Counted from the stretch's first letter, positions 9,108-20,900 are shown. The stretch: DNA of 64,000 nucleotides from Sphaerulina vaccinii (GCA_022570795.1 JAKUDP010000001.1:2728001-2792000), one strand, 5' to 3'. Notes: generated from the letters alone by a model not told the origin. Numbers and translations are program-made.

Positions 9108-10796
9108 CTATCTCGCGGTAAGCTCAACTTCCACACCATGCCACTAGGAAATCGTTAGCAAGTGGCTTCGCATGAGGTCGAGGAATCACCATACCTTGGT
9201 CGGAAATGTGCCTTCTTCTCTCCAAACATGTCCTCCTGGACCAGGTACACCATCGAGCTCGTTGAGAAGCTTGACGTCGAATCCCGTGAATAGAGTGGCC
9301 AACGTCTTGCTCATGACAAACAAAGCCAGATACTGACCTGGGCACTTCCTACTCGCCGCTCCAAATCCCAGATTGCGAGTAGTCATTGTGTCTTTCTGTG
9401 TCTTTGAAGCTTCTAACCATCTCGCAGGTCGGAACTTCTCTGGTTCTGCCCCAAAGACCTTCTCATTGTGACCTAGAACTTTGGAGTTCATGCCCACAGT
9501 GAAGCCCTCGGGTATGAAGTATCCATCGATTTCGATTCCACCTTTGCTCACGATCCGTGGCACAGAAATTGCGAGAGTTGGCCAGAGACGCATAGCTTCT
9601 TCGATGCAAGCCTGGAGATATGGTAGTTTCGTGGTCTTCTCATAGGCGATAGGCTCTCTGCCTGGATTCCCGAGTTCTCCGGCATCGTCTAGCTCCTGGT
9701 GCACTCGAGCTTGGACCTCTGGGTTATGAGCAACACCAACGATGACAGTCATCAAGGTCCACGATATCGTGTCCACGCCGGCTCCTAGATCAGTCCTAGC
9801 CAATTCCGTTGCCCAGTTCGTATGAAAGACCTCCTGCTCCTTCGCCCTTTCCTTCAGGTCGTGTAGTAGACATGGCCGCATGCCTTGCTTCTCTTGACCC
9901 AGAGACTTCTCGTACTCTATGAGCTTACCGAGCACATACGGAAAGACAGGCACGTTCATCATAGAACTGGTCCAGTACTTTTGCCATGGGGAAATGTTCT
10001 TGTCCAACCAGTTCAGCCAAGGCATATAACCCAACCAGCTCCACCAACGCCACATGCGATCCATGGAGGCAGTGTGGCCACCGTCAGAGCCTCTCTCGAC
10101 TGCCCCAAAAGCCTGTCCATGTCCGAAAGTGACTTCGCAAAGAGTATCAATGGCGAACAACTCCATCTCTTGGTATATGTCCGCGATGCGTGGGTTACCG
10201 GCAGTTAGCTTCCGCAATCGACCCATGCCTAAGGAGAACCACACGAGGTAAGCAAATATCACGAAGATGTATGTCTACAGGCTGTCCGCGTTGCGTATGG
10301 CTGCGAACGTAGCGAGACTAGCGCTCAATCCGGTCCACTACTTACAACGTGTAATGTTGTGGTCGACAAGCTGCTCATGTCTCGTCATATTCGCAATAGA
10401 GTACACTGGTCCAGCGAAGCGTTTTTGAACTCTCAGCTTTGGAATATCGTGTTCAGTGAGCATGTCCAAATGTTCCCATTCACCGTGCGGGTTGTAGCCA
10501 GTAGCTTCGTAGAATCTTCCTTTGGTGAACGTGGTGCCTGCGCCATAGACTTGGCGATAGTAGTCTGCGTTGCTGAAGATGATCTCGTCTGGACTTATGC
10601 GGACTATGCTGCCGTACTTCTTATGTAGATCGATGTCAAGTCGTGGACGACGACATTTCCAGCTTTGCCAGGCGATCCATAGTGGAGAGATACTGGCGAG
10701 CAACGGTCCTGGTACCTTTCGTAGAGGGTGGAGGTAGCGATTATAGAAGCAGTAGGCTGCTACTGCTAGCAGAGAGGCTGTGTAGATGTACCACAT
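9108..10796 (-). CDS. Cytochrome P450 monooxygenase
   Basis: Exons 10796-10346, 10228-9195 and 9143-9108, 506 residues, a normal P450 length. The upstream frame begins with GTG, and ATG 10796 starts a typical membrane anchor (MWYIYTASLLAVAAYCFY) followed by the Pro hinge KVPGPLLASI. Oxygen-binding I-helix AGVDT lies at about 300-304, the ExxR helix EAMR at about 361-364, and the heme thiolate Cys at about 446 in FGAASRKCPG. That loop has Ala where the consensus FxxGxRxCxG has Gly. The last exon is only 12 codons (ends VEVELTAR). The sequence is of the fungal pisatin-demethylase/benzoate-hydroxylase type, and the substrate cannot be told. There are no biosynthetic genes next door. Confidence 0.9.
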
Positions 10797-11120
10797 CTTG
10801 CCGTCAAACAGTGAGAGACCGCTGTGTGGGGATGTTGTTGCAGTCTTATATGATCGTCTTGACTGAAGGAGTGCGACATTGTCAGCATTCACGAGGGAAG
10901 CGAACCTTCTTAGCTATCATCCTTCCGCGGCTTACCGTCAGTATGTGGTATGCTCAACTTACCGACTGCCGAAGCAGTAGTGAGCAGCTTCAGCCAATCT
11001 GAAGGTGTGAATTAGCTGTGTTGTTGCACTGTTGTACATAATCAGTTCCCGATAAACTGTGCTGGGTATCTCGTCTACCTGTATGGTCATATAAGCGGAT
11101 CCCCAAAGTGTATAGCGCCA
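10797..11120. other. Intergenic, P450 promoter and thioesterase 3' end
   Basis: 324 bp between two genes on the same strand. It holds CCAAT at 10994-10998 set inside a perfect 6-bp inverted repeat (CTTCAG ... CTGAAG, 10989-11005), a possible CCAAT-binding complex site. Nothing else stands out. Confidence 0.5.
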
Positions 11121-12233
11121 TCACCAGTAGTCATTGTACTTGCCCAACACATCGCCGGCTCTCAGCTCGTCATGACAAGCGTTCAATGCATCAAAATGGC
11201 TTGCAAGCTCCAGGCCTCTTAATCGTTCCTTCTCCATGTCATCCCAGGACCAGTCAGCGTCACTTATAGCCTTGCTTTTGACGCCCTCGAGCTTGCTCTC
11301 CAGCTCTTCTCCGACAAGCACCGCGCTCTCTCCAAGGTTCGTCGCTGGAGTTGCAGGTGTGAAAGGTGTCGCCGTAGGATCGAGTTGTGAGTCTGCAGCC
11401 TCCGCTCTAGGAGGAAAGCCCACGCCTGCTGGCCTTGGAGGTAGTAGTCTCGACCTCTCCAACACGATCTCAGGGTTGATCGTGAGTCTCCCCTTCTTGA
11501 AGACATAGCGAGCCAGACTGGTGGCAAAGATGTACTTCGTCAGATCCTCCTCTTCCGCTGAGCCCTTCTGCTGCCCTCCCTTTCGGTTCTTCCAAGGCTG
11601 CAAGACATAGCTGTCCGGCTTTATCTTCCCCTTCTGTACGATGTGTGACACAGTGTACAACCACTTCCGGTCCCAGCTCAACACTCTCGTGTATATTTCG
11701 AATGCCTGAAGAGGTTCGATCTGTCTTTGAAAGAAACAAGTCACAGCACCCAAGGCCACAACATATCTTCCTTTGGCTTCCACATTGCTCTTTGGAAGTC
11801 CTTCTTGATCGCCAGCATTCAAGCGCGCCAATCCAGTACGGATGATAGCTCCCACAGTATGCGCTCTCGCAACATCCAAGTCCGCGAAGTATGTGCTATT
11901 ACTCTTGTGGATGTTATAGTCACAGTCCCAAATCGTATTCCTTGACTGTGTTATGATTGGCGCAAATAGGTGTTTCGGAGTGGGAGATCTTTTATTAAGA
12001 TAGATCTGATATATAATTCCCCTCAGAACCCGGATATGCCAGAAGAATGGCAAGTTCTTGAGGTTGGCCAAAGCAAAAGCTCCAGCGAGGACTTTGAGCA
12101 TGATGGAACCAGTCTTGGCTCCGAAACGCTCAGAGAAGAAGGACTGCACTGTAGGATGAGAGAGGAAAGCAATGGTTCCGCCGACGACTGTGAGCGCGCC
12201 TGCTACTGCTGGTAATCGAGTCGCTGCGGACAT
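11121..12233 (-). CDS. Thioesterase-like (hot-dog, THEM6-type) membrane protein
   Basis: 370 residues, single exon. ATG 12233 is used because the frame opens with a TTG. The N-terminus has two hydrophobic segments (about 10-30 and 45-65). The core begins RNTIWDCDYNIHKSNSTYF and continues with DLDVARAHTVGAI, which is the hot-dog thioesterase-like signature of the THEM6 and 4-hydroxybenzoyl-CoA thioesterase-like group. The region around ALGAVTCFFQRQIEPLQAFEIYTRVLSWDRKWLY completes the fold. A Pro/Ala-rich linker and an acidic, Trp-containing tail follow. Acyl-CoA hydrolysis at an internal membrane is the likely activity, but fungal members are uncharacterised. A CCTCGG hexamer lies 233 bp upstream (12466-12471). 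Confidence 0.75.
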   Translation of the reverse strand: MSAATRLPAVAGALTVVGGTIAFLSHPTVQSFFSERFGAKTGSIMLKVLAGAFALANLKNLPFFWHIRVLRGIIYQIYLNKRSPTPKHLFAPIITQSRNTIWDCDYNIHKSNSTYFADLDVARAHTVGAIIRTGLARLNAGDQEGLPKSNVEAKGRYVVALGAVTCFFQRQIEPLQAFEIYTRVLSWDRKWLYTVSHIVQKGKIKPDSYVLQPWKNRKGGQQKGSAEEEDLTKYIFATSLARYVFKKGRLTINPEIVLERSRLLPPRPAGVGFPPRAEAADSQLDPTATPFTPATPATNLGESAVLVGEELESKLEGVKSKAISDADWSWDDMEKERLRGLELASHFDALNACHDELRAGDVLGKYNDYW

Positions 12234-12793
12234 TGTCGTCAATTTGTCGAGGAGTGAGGAATGAGGTCTAGGTGGCGGTGGGAAGGGTTGGTGATCAAAG
12301 AGGTATACGGCTGCGTGTCAGCATCATGAAGTCCAAGAATGGCGTCCAAGAAGATATATGAAGAGTGTCAAAGAGGAGTGAACACTACATCTGGAGCATT
12401 TTGACGCGACTTGCATGTGAATGCTTTCGTGAGTGAGCCGAACGATTCGCCCAATCAAACGCCACCCTCGGCATCGCACACGACACTGTCATACCGGGTC
12501 GATTGGTCCATATGCATAACTTCCATGCGGATACCCAAATGCCGGCTACATTGATCGCGAAATCAGCAGAAGACGAGAGCGAGAACGAAGGCTAGAGAGA
12601 GTTGTCGTAACGCGTGCATGTCATTCGATCGATCAATATGCTAGAACAGAAGCTCTCTCGCGAGCTTTAAGAAAAGGAGCACCAGGCATACATGCTCCTA
12701 GTCAAAGACTGTTCTGCCCTCTCTTGCTCTTGCTGCTCGTTCACCCTGAATGTGTATGCAGAGATGGACCTCTTCTCACAGAGTAGAGGCTAC
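12234..12793. other. Intergenic 560 bp, thioesterase promoter
   Basis: Contains CCAAT at 12451-12455 and CCTCGG at 12466-12471, 15 bp apart, about 220-235 bp upstream of the thioesterase start. The remainder carries the 3' end of the coiled-coil gene on the same strand. No RNA gene is visible. Confidence 0.5.
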
Positions 12794-13665
12794 TCAATCC
12801 GAGTCGATCTCAATGATCTCCCGGGGTACCTTCACCTTCGCACGCATGTCCGATGGTCGACTATCTAGCTTCTCTTTCTTGATGTTCATGCGTTGCTTCA
12901 TAGGCATGTCGTCGATGTCCATAGGCTCCATTTTCATCTTCCTCATCTCTGAAAGTGGTATCTCTTCTTCATCGTCCACGTCTTCATCCTCGTCAACGGC
13001 CATAGGGTTGGCGTAACCTCCTTTAGCTGTGTGGGCATTGTCATTGCTCAAAGGCTTGTCTGAGTTGCTGACAGTCGTCTTGATTGTAAAGCTCTGCTTA
13101 AGCTTATCTGAAACTGACTTGCCCTTACTGAGAGGATGTTAGCACGCCTCAGCAAAGGAACGCGGCGGACTTCTTCCTACCTTGGAGCTTGAGTGCCCTC
13201 TGCCTTCAACTTCTTGAGAGCTCGACCTTGCGTATCGAACCTCTTCTTGAGCGCGTTGTGTTTCTTGGTGAGCTTTTCGACCTTGTCATTCACGTTGTAC
13301 AACGATTGCTTGACCGCCACTCCAGCATCCTTCTGGCAGCTAAGCTGAGTACGCAGACTGTAGACATGCACTTTATTGTCCTCGACATCCTCGCTAAGCT
13401 TCTTAATGACGGCATCCTTCTCAATCAAGACCTGAGCAAGGTGCTGGAGATCTTCCTGTACTTGAGATGTGGCTTCCTGCTTGATATCATGCTTGTGTTG
13501 GCCTTGAAGCAGCTCGATCTCGCTTTCGAGATCAAAGTTCTGGTTCTCGAGCTGGTTGAGGCGCTGTTGAGATTGGTAGGCAGACCTAGCAGCTTCGTCT
13601 TGTACTGCAGCGATGCGATTTGTGAGGTCGACGTTGGCTTGACGGAGCGACTTGATCTCGTGCAT
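12794..13665 (-). CDS. Coiled-coil protein with acidic tail and SUMO-interacting-like end
   Basis: Exons 13665-13181 and 13127-12794, 272 residues. The intron is GTAGGA ... GTGCTAAC ... CTCTCAG. The frame is open further upstream, but the Met at 13665 (MHEIKSLRQANVDL) is the first that starts the coiled coil, and the upstream part is a 23-bp minisatellite not in codon register. Residues 1-160 are long heptads (IAAVQDEAARSAYQSQQRL and on). The second exon is basic and then acidic (AVDEDEDVDDEEEIP). It ends in PREIIEIDSD, which has the hydrophobic-then-acidic form of a SUMO-interacting motif. Family not recognised. A nuclear scaffold is a guess. Confidence 0.68.
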
Positions 13666-14120
13666 ATTGAGGAGTTCCGATGTTGTTGTGATAGACAACT
13701 TGATAGTGAGGTTGTCGTCAGGTCGATAAAATGCGTGGGTCAGGGCGAGTGGATGTCTTGATCTTGAGGTCGTACTCGTTGTTGTTGCACCTGCGAAGAA
13801 GTAGTTGTTGCATCTGCAAAGAAGTCGTTGTTGCATATGCCAAGAAGTAGTTGATGCATATGCCAAGAAGTAGTTGTTACATCTGCGAAGAAGTATGAGA
13901 GGTTAAGGCGGTGTGGCGTCATGTCGGATTGTTCGCAGTGAAGCGGCAAAATAAGTCCGCCAGCACATTCTACCTGCTATGTGGCAGGGTTTGCCGTGAA
14001 AAGACCTTACGTGTTGCGCGGAGCTTATTTGTTGCAGTGAGGATCGGTCTTACGTCTGTCAGGTAGATAGGTATGTTATAGTTACAAGGTGTCAGAAGGC
14101 AGTGCTGACAGTCAGCTCAC
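13666..14120. other. Intergenic 455 bp including minisatellite
   Basis: The leader and promoter of the coiled-coil gene, plus the 3' end of VPS68. The first part holds five 23-bp tandem repeats (described separately). The rest is unremarkable. Confidence 0.6.
13781..13895. repeat. 23-bp minisatellite, five copies
   Basis: Five back-to-back units of the form GTTGTTGCATCTGCGAAGAA + GTA at 13781, 13804, 13827, 13850 and 13873. Copies differ at one to five positions. The period of 23 is not a multiple of 3, so it does not encode a repeat peptide. It lies 116 bp upstream of the coiled-coil gene's start and thus in its leader or proximal promoter. Confidence 0.93.
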
Positions 14121-14750
14121 TTACAAAGCCAGATTGTAGGTGTAGTCGTCCTCCATGTTCTGGCTGACCCACAAAACCACAGAGCTAGATCGCATGATTA
14201 GCATTCACTCACGAGATTAGTGCAAGTGAGCTTTAGACTTACCTCAACATGACTAGCGCATTCGCCGCTAGGTTCGCTGCACCAAACCACAGCTGCATGC
14301 CCTTAGCATCATGCGTAACATACTTGATAACCATGATTGTGACACCTCCAGCTAGGCCTCCAGCCATCGCAGCGAATCCCATGAACAACACAACTCGTGC
14401 TTTCCATGCGACGCCGTCTCCAGAGTAGGCGAAGGTATCACCCGACAAGCGAGTCTTGTCAATACTATTGATGACAACCATTCCTAGGAAGGAGAAGATG
14501 CCAGGGATCCAGTCCACGAAGTTCAGGTGAAGGCTGGATCCATTCTGATTGCCATTGCTGTAGACGGATGCATCAATGAGGATGAAAAGGGCGATGGCGA
14601 ACTGCAGACGTGTTAGCCCATATGTACTGCTGATTCTTCCTCTGGCCATCCTACCAATGCACCCGAAGTGTAGACCCCAGTAGTCCGCGTGTTGGCACTG
14701 TTAAGCCATTGAGGTCGTGGGAACTTGTAGCGAAATAGGCGGTCGTCCAT
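14121..14750 (-). CDS. VPS68: Vps68 / TMEM50-like (UPF0220) membrane protein
   Basis: Exons 14750-14655, 14601-14243 and 14184-14121, 172 residues. The first exon reads MDDRLFRYKFPRPQWLNSAN, the second carries VDWIPGIFSFLGMVVINSID and GVAWKARVVLFMGFA, and the third ends VSQNMEDDYTYNLAL. All three match the UPF0220 family. Four hydrophobic segments are visible. In yeast, Vps68 is an endosomal membrane protein that works with ESCRT-III in vacuolar protein sorting. Both introns have good sites (GTAGGA ... GGGCTAAC ... CTGCAG; GTAAGT ... TGCTAAT ... ATCTAG) and only this joining keeps the family sequence intact. Confidence 0.93.
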
Positions 14751-15473
14751 CGCGGTCTTGGGGCTACTCTAGAGTGATCCGAGAGCTTGCTGCTGTGCTT
14801 TTGCAGCCTTCGATCTCGTACGATGCACGCGTGACTTGAGCGACGAAGAGATCCGAACCTCTTGCAAGCGAATCACCTGTCTTCGTTTCTTGAGCCAGGC
14901 CTCCGTCCGCGCCCGCCGCAGTCCTCGTCGTGACTTTACTATCGTCGTCTGTACTGTCTGGTCGATTGTTGCTCCGAGCTGCTGGAAGTTCTGCGGCCCT
15001 TTTCTCCCTCTTCCTCTTATGGTGTTCGAGTGAGCGCCGCTTCCTCAAGACCAGGCGCTAGTCCTTCGCGACAGCTTGTCGGTATATGCAGTAGTCGTAG
15101 CCCGAGTGAGTTGATATTATACGTGTTCAGGATTGGCTTCTCGTGCGAAGGAAGCTCGTAAGACGACAGTGCAGGAATTGAGCAGTTTGTATAGAGTGCT
15201 AGGTTGATGTCGTCTGCTGTCTGACGATCTCGAACCTGGGAAGCAGAGGTCCACGGCTACAGCTGCCACATCTGACGGCAAGCAGGAATTGCCGGAAGTG
15301 ACGAGTTCTTTCACTTCACCATCAATCCCTGCAGCTTTCATATGTCGAACACCTAGATATAGACATACGCCCGTGGACCGAGGATTGGAAGGCATAGCTT
15401 GGACAGAAAGAAACTTACTATATAGATCTGCCAACCCTCTCTTCACGAGGACTTTGCACAGACAAGTCCGGCT
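14751..15473. other. Intergenic 723 bp, divergent promoter VPS68 / hydrolase
   Basis: A TATA-like CTATATAG occurs at 15419-15426, about 50 bp before the hydrolase ATG. CCGAGG (inverse CCTCGG) occurs at 15378-15383. A 94-codon minus-strand frame here starts with TTG and has no family features, so I do not call it a gene. Confidence 0.5.
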
Positions 15474-16932
15474 ATGGCATTCTCCTGGTATCCAGGTGCA
15501 TGCTCGACAACATACACTCACCACGAGGAAACGATCAAGCTACCCACCAAATCCGGCCCAACTCGAGCACTTTCAGAGGTTTGCAAAGATGCAATTCCCC
15601 CTTGCAATCTGAACCCATTTCTCTTCAATGGCCACCTGCAAACAGCCTGGACTGCAATGAAGTACGATGGTCCAGCAATCCACTACAAACGCAGAGTGTT
15701 TGAGCAAGAAGATCAAGACTTCAAAGGGCATTTCACAGTCGACTTTGTGACTGCTCCTCCCGCCACTTCTGGACAAGCCAAGGATGGTGGGCCAGAAGAC
15801 GCAGGCCTGCGAGAAGATCCCATGGGCGTTGGGCACAATGAACTGCCACCGAGGACGACTTACTTTTCTGACAAGGAATTCGAAAATCTTGGAAGTGAGG
15901 ATACGAAACCTTTGTTGATTACGCTGCATGGCCTGAGTGGTGGATCATATGAGACTTATCTTCGACACGTTCTGGAGCCCCTCGTCGAAGCCACACCAGA
16001 AGGTGACAAGGCCGATGGAGGGATATCTGGCGGCGAGTGGGAGGCTCTTGTCATCAACAGTCGCGGTTGTGCAGGGTCTAAGATCACCACAAGCATCCTG
16101 TACAATGCGAGAGCAACGTGGGACATTCGTCAGTGCGTCAAATGGGCGAGAAAAACTTGGCCAAACCGACCACTATACGGAATAGGTTACTCACTCGGAG
16201 CGAACATACTTACGAATGTACGTAGTGGAAGTATGAACAGAATCGATTGTGTTGAAAGAAGTGTGCTGAATTATTTCATTGCTATAGTATCTTGGCGAGG
16301 AAGGCGACAAATGCCTACTTAATGCTGCTGTTGTGGTGTCCAACCCCTGGAAACTTGAGTTAAGCAACATGTTCTTGCAAAGCACGTACATTGGTCGCAA
16401 TGTATATTCGAAAGCTATGGGAAGAAACATGCTCCGCCTCTTCGACGCCCACAAGGAGCAAGTCACGAAGAATACTTCGATCAAGACCGAGGAAATCCAC
16501 AAGCTCCAGTTCCTCCATGAATTCGATCGAGTTGTGCAATGTGCAACTTGGGGCTATCCGACAGAAGGCGCATACTACCGAGATGCGAGCAGTTCGGACA
16601 GTGTGATGTCAATCCGCATCCCAGTGCTCTGCGTGCACGCAGTCGACGACCCTATTGCATGCGACCAGGCCGTGCCATATGCAGAAATTGCACAAAACCC
16701 ATATGTGGTCATGGCTGCAACCTCCTCAGGCGGACATCTTGCGTGGTTCGAGTTGGGAGGTGGAAGATGGCACATGAAGCCTGCCGTCGGGTTTCTGAAT
16801 GCCATGCGAGACGTGGAATTCAGCAAGATTGAAGTGCCTGTGTTCGGAAGGCAAGGTCCTCATGGTGGCCACGAAACACCGTTCGTATATGATTCCATGC
16901 GCCGGAAGTCATATCGCCCGAACAAGGAGTAG
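15474..16932 (+). CDS. YheT-type alpha/beta hydrolase (EEB1/EHT1-like)
   Basis: Exons 15474-16217 and 16288-16932, 462 residues. The intron GTACGT ... TGCTGAAT ... CTATAG joins GANILTN to YLGEEGDKCLL. The N-terminal NPFLFNGHLQTAW is the hallmark of the YheT/EMB8 family. The nucleophile is Ser about 240 in GYSLGAN, the acid Asp about 368 in HAVDDP, and the base His about 398 in SSGGHLAWF. Yeast members Eeb1 and Eht1 make and hydrolyse medium-chain fatty acid ethyl esters. Ester hydrolysis or acyl transfer is therefore expected, and the substrate is inferred from the family only. No transmembrane segment is clear. Confidence 0.88.
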
Positions 16933-17027
16933 TAGCCCTCAGCAAAGCGACAGATCTGGCGCCGAATGGACGCAGAGCCTCCTAGACCATAGACTTGTAC
17001 AGATTAGAGCAGTCACCGAGCGCAAGC

Positions 17028-17621
17028 TCAACCAAAGCTGACTCGCTTCCTCAATTTCACTTTCTTCGAGCCATCGTCCACCTTTTTGCTGCTGCGACCA
17101 CCTTCTTCACCTTCGCCGTCTCTTTCGCTGTGCCTTCGCTTGCTCTTCTTGCCCTCCGTTTTGATATTTGCCTTTCGATCTTCCATCTCAGACTTCTTTC
17201 CGGCAACTCTCTTTTCAGCCTCCGCGAGCTTCGCTGCCCGTACCTCTTCCAGCTGCCTGGTTTTCATCATCTTACTTTCAAGATTTCCTTCCTTCTCTGC
17301 CATGACCATCGCCATGATTGCGTTCATGCTCTCTTTGTCGTCGACAAATGTCTTGCCCTTCTTCTGATTGGGAGGTCTCGAGACACCTGCGGGAATGATG
17401 CCATTGAGTTGAGGCACTTTGAGCTCAGACTCCTTGTAGCGCTTGTGTGGAGGCAACTTGGACTTTGCAGTGCCCTGCTTCACTGCTTTGTTCGTTTTCA
17501 CTGCTGGCGCGGTTTTGGTTGGCTTCTTCGCCTTTGATGGAGGGCCACTGGAGGATGACTTCGAAGCAGTACGTTTTGGCCCACTGCTGGGTTTCGTGAC
17601 GCGATTCTGTTTCGGTGCCAT
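17028..17621 (-). CDS. LOC1: LOC1-like 60S ribosome assembly/export protein
   Basis: 197 residues, single exon. The first ATG is 17621 (MAPKQNRVTKPSSG), and the frame upstream opens without an ATG. Very basic throughout. The core has RYKESELKVPQLNGIIPAGV, GKTFVDDKESM and NLESKMMKTRQLEEVRAAK, which matches the fungal Loc1 family closely, and it ends LRKRVSFG. In yeast, Loc1 is a nucleolar double-stranded-RNA-binding protein needed for early 60S assembly and for ASH1 mRNA localisation. It shares a 279-bp promoter with MAU2. Confidence 0.88.
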   Translation of the reverse strand: MAPKQNRVTKPSSGPKRTASKSSSSGPPSKAKKPTKTAPAVKTNKAVKQGTAKSKLPPHKRYKESELKVPQLNGIIPAGVSRPPNQKKGKTFVDDKESMNAIMAMVMAEKEGNLESKMMKTRQLEEVRAAKLAEAEKRVAGKKSEMEDRKANIKTEGKKSKRRHSERDGEGEEGGRSSKKVDDGSKKVKLRKRVSFG

Positions 17622-17900
17622 TGTTGCGGAATGGTGTTGTAGTTGGTGCAAAGGACGGTCGAGACCAAAAGACTTTCTCTAGAAATTGCGAGTCTAAATA
17701 GAATAGAGTTGCGCCAAACGGAGACAGCTCCTCAGCCAATCGGAACCCCTGTCGACGCGACCGCGTGGGCAGGGTCGCGACTTCCTCCACCTCCACTTTG
17801 ATACAGGAGTTGTACAGACATCGTCTAAGTGATACGATGTGGAAAACATGACATAGTGAGCGCTCTACAAGGCTCACAGAGTCGAGGTATACCATTCGCG
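17622..17900. promoter_or_regulatory. Bidirectional promoter LOC1 / MAU2
   Basis: 279 bp between divergent ATGs. It carries CCAAT at 17736-17740 near the middle (GCCAATCGG). No TATA box, as expected for housekeeping genes. Confidence 0.5.
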
Positions 17901-20900
17901 ATGCCCTACCAAGGGGGCTATGTGCCGGAATATTATGGAGGTAGCTATGCGAACGCGAACGGGCGACAGCAGCAGAATGGGCAGGCACCGTTGCAGCCTA
18001 CGGGATATCAGATGCATCAGATGCAGATATATCAGCAACCTTCGTTGCAATCTCACACACCCTACGCCACGCCCCAATACTTTGACCAAGGCCAGGCATC
18101 ATACTACCAGACGCCCACATCCGGGACATACAACCAGCAGCCATACCTCTCGCCACCACCTCAACCAGCAGCGCAGAACGTGCAGTACTCACCGGACCCT
18201 CTACATCGTTTCCAAGCACCACCTCAGCCGAGACAACATCAGCAACAGGGCTACCAACAGCAACCGCAGCAAAGGCAAGCTCAAAGACCAGGATCTCAGT
18301 CGTCTCAGACATCACAAGCTTCTCGTCCGCAATCCTCTCAACGGCAGTCAGCAGAGTCCGCTCAATGGCCGAGGACTCCATGGTCTCCATCGCCGCATGA
18401 GACTTCTGGTTTCAATGCCAGTTCAGTAGCATCCAATTCTCATATGCTCGCCCCACAGCGAACAGCTCAGCAAGGTCTACATCTTCAGAGACAACACCTG
18501 CAACAGCCACAAGGTTATAATCAGTCACTTAGTGAAGCTCGAAGACCTTCACCTGTTCAGCATCAACAAAGGCAGGCCAGACCTCCTCAAGCCATGCCCT
18601 CCCAGGATCAACGTCAGATGTATGCCTCACAGCAGGGACCTATCCACAGACGTGATTCGAATCAGAGACAGTCCCAGTCTGTCTATCCACAGCCTACGCC
18701 AGATAGAGGTAGACCGGTACAAGCGGCACCCAATATGTTACACCAGAACTCTACTGCACCAACACCTAACATGCAGCAGCGACAAGCTCCAGCTGTACAT
18801 GCACCGATGCAGAGCACAGCCGTCAAGCTGGAAGAGCCATCTCATATACGTTCTCCAAAGCGGAGAAGGTCCAACGATGGCACAGTTGTTCCGATTTGTA
18901 AGTCGCCAGACTTAAAGACTTCAGGGCCACGATCCCAGTACGTCAAGCTGGAGCCAAGAGTTGCACAACATGGCCAGTCCAAAGAGATGAGACGACCTCC
19001 TCCTGCATCGTCGCCATTGACAGAGCTTGCATCGTCACAAATGCCACCGACGCCCACTCCTGTGATCAGCATTGACTACCAGTCAGCACTTCTCGCGCTC
19101 TCAGATGACTACATCAGCGCGGCTTATAGCTTGACTGGCTCTTTGTCAGGCGCGGAAGTGTCTGAGGTACTCCTGGATCAGTACCAGAGCCTGTTGGCTA
19201 CTGGGATGGGATGTCTGGACTCTGTATTGAAAATTTATCGCAACACCGACGCCAGAAAAGAGGCCCGTATACGTCTACGATACGCTAGCTTACTCTTCGA
19301 GGAGACCGAAAATCTTACTGATGCCGAGGAATGCCTGAGCAAAGGTATCACTCTTTGCGAACGTGCGCATCTGACAGATCTCAAGTACGCCATGCACCAT
19401 CTAACAGCCAGGATCTGGTTCAAGAGCCGCAAGTTCAAGACAGCAATGAAGACTGTGGAGCGGCTTTCTGCCGAAGCAGAGAAGCTGCAGCTTCTGCATT
19501 GGGTCTACGCATTCTACTTCCTGCGCGTATCTTTCGGACTCCAGATCGCCGACAATCACCACGAGACAGTGTCATTGGTTCGCCACCTCACTGCACTATC
19601 TGCCATAGCGACCAGGCACTACCATGTTTCTGTGCAGATACTGGCATTCACGCTTGAGGCACTTGTGCATCTGCGAGCTCGCACACAAGACAGCGTCGAC
19701 CTTGCGAGCAGAGCAATCGCTTCCGCACGGATGCACCAGCTCACGCCGGAGATGACTGCTATGCCTCAAGTGAGGATCCTCCTGGACTGCCTGGATGTAG
19801 CATGCTCCCTCGTGCGGTTCGATCGAAAGCAGGCAGACGCCAAATTGCAGGCCATGCACGCACAAATGGACGAGAGTACGACTGATGCTGCCTGGGTCAA
19901 TAGTCATGGCTGTGCGCTGCATATCGACCTCGGTCATAGCAAAGATCGCGAAGTGGAGCCTGATGCCGGTGGCATATTTCAGGTTACTCCTGATGGCAAT
20001 ATCAGCCTAGCCTTTTCGTGGCTCACGAAGGGCCAGGCTTATATCGTTGGCTACCTAGTCACTGGTCTCTCGAAGCTTGACGGCAGTCGGGGCAACGAGG
20101 CACTGAAGTATCTGGATCAGGCCCTTACTTCGAGTAAGCGTGATCCGAAGGACATGTCGTTATCACAGGGCGCTGCCTCCATGCGTCGCCATATTCAGAT
20201 CTCGTTACGAGCAACAGCGAGACTGTACGTCGCCTTTGCATTTTGCGGGCTCTCTAAGTGGGACCAGGCAAAACGAGCAATGGACGCGTATCAGAAGACC
20301 GACCTGCCTCTGCTCGAAGGCACGCCAGATGCAGCGACTGCGACCCTTGCGAAATACCTCAATGGCCTCATTCAGCACGCACAAGGTGAGCTCGAATCTG
20401 CTCTCGAGATCTACCGGTCGCCTGAGTTACAGGTGAAGCTTCCGGGTGACACGAAAAGCGATACAACGCCAGTTGATCCGATCAAAATCTTGGCTGCGCT
20501 CAACAGCGTTTGGATCCTGCATCTCAAAGGCAAACACAAAGAAGCCGACTTGCTCCTTGACTGGACAGAGCCCCTCTGTCGCGTCGTCATCAATAGCACA
20601 GGCAGTGAACATGGTAGTAAGGCTCTGGGTGCACTGTTCAACATACTCAAAGCTGCCGCCTCGTATCGATCCGGTGGGCTTATCATTGACACCAAAGCCT
20701 TACTTCAGAAGAGCGTCGCCGCTGCGCAGACTATCAACAACATTCAACTGCTGACGGTCATCATGGTCATGATGACTGAGTTATACTTCAAGAATATTGT
20801 AGGACAGCAAGCGCTGAATTCTGGAAAGTCAAGCAGTGGACTTGCGAGCAAGAGCGGCAACAAACTTTGGCTGGCAATGGCTAATGGTATGTACGCTGAC

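Noticed and set aside
9108..10796. Secondary-metabolite cluster around the P450, NmrA-like and DUF1772 genes
   Set aside because: No polyketide synthase, peptide synthetase or terpene cyclase in the window, and the three genes are separated by housekeeping genes.
14764..15048. 94-codon minus-strand frame upstream of VPS68
   Set aside because: Starts with TTG, is low complexity (Arg/Lys/Ala), overlaps the promoter of VPS68 and has no family features.
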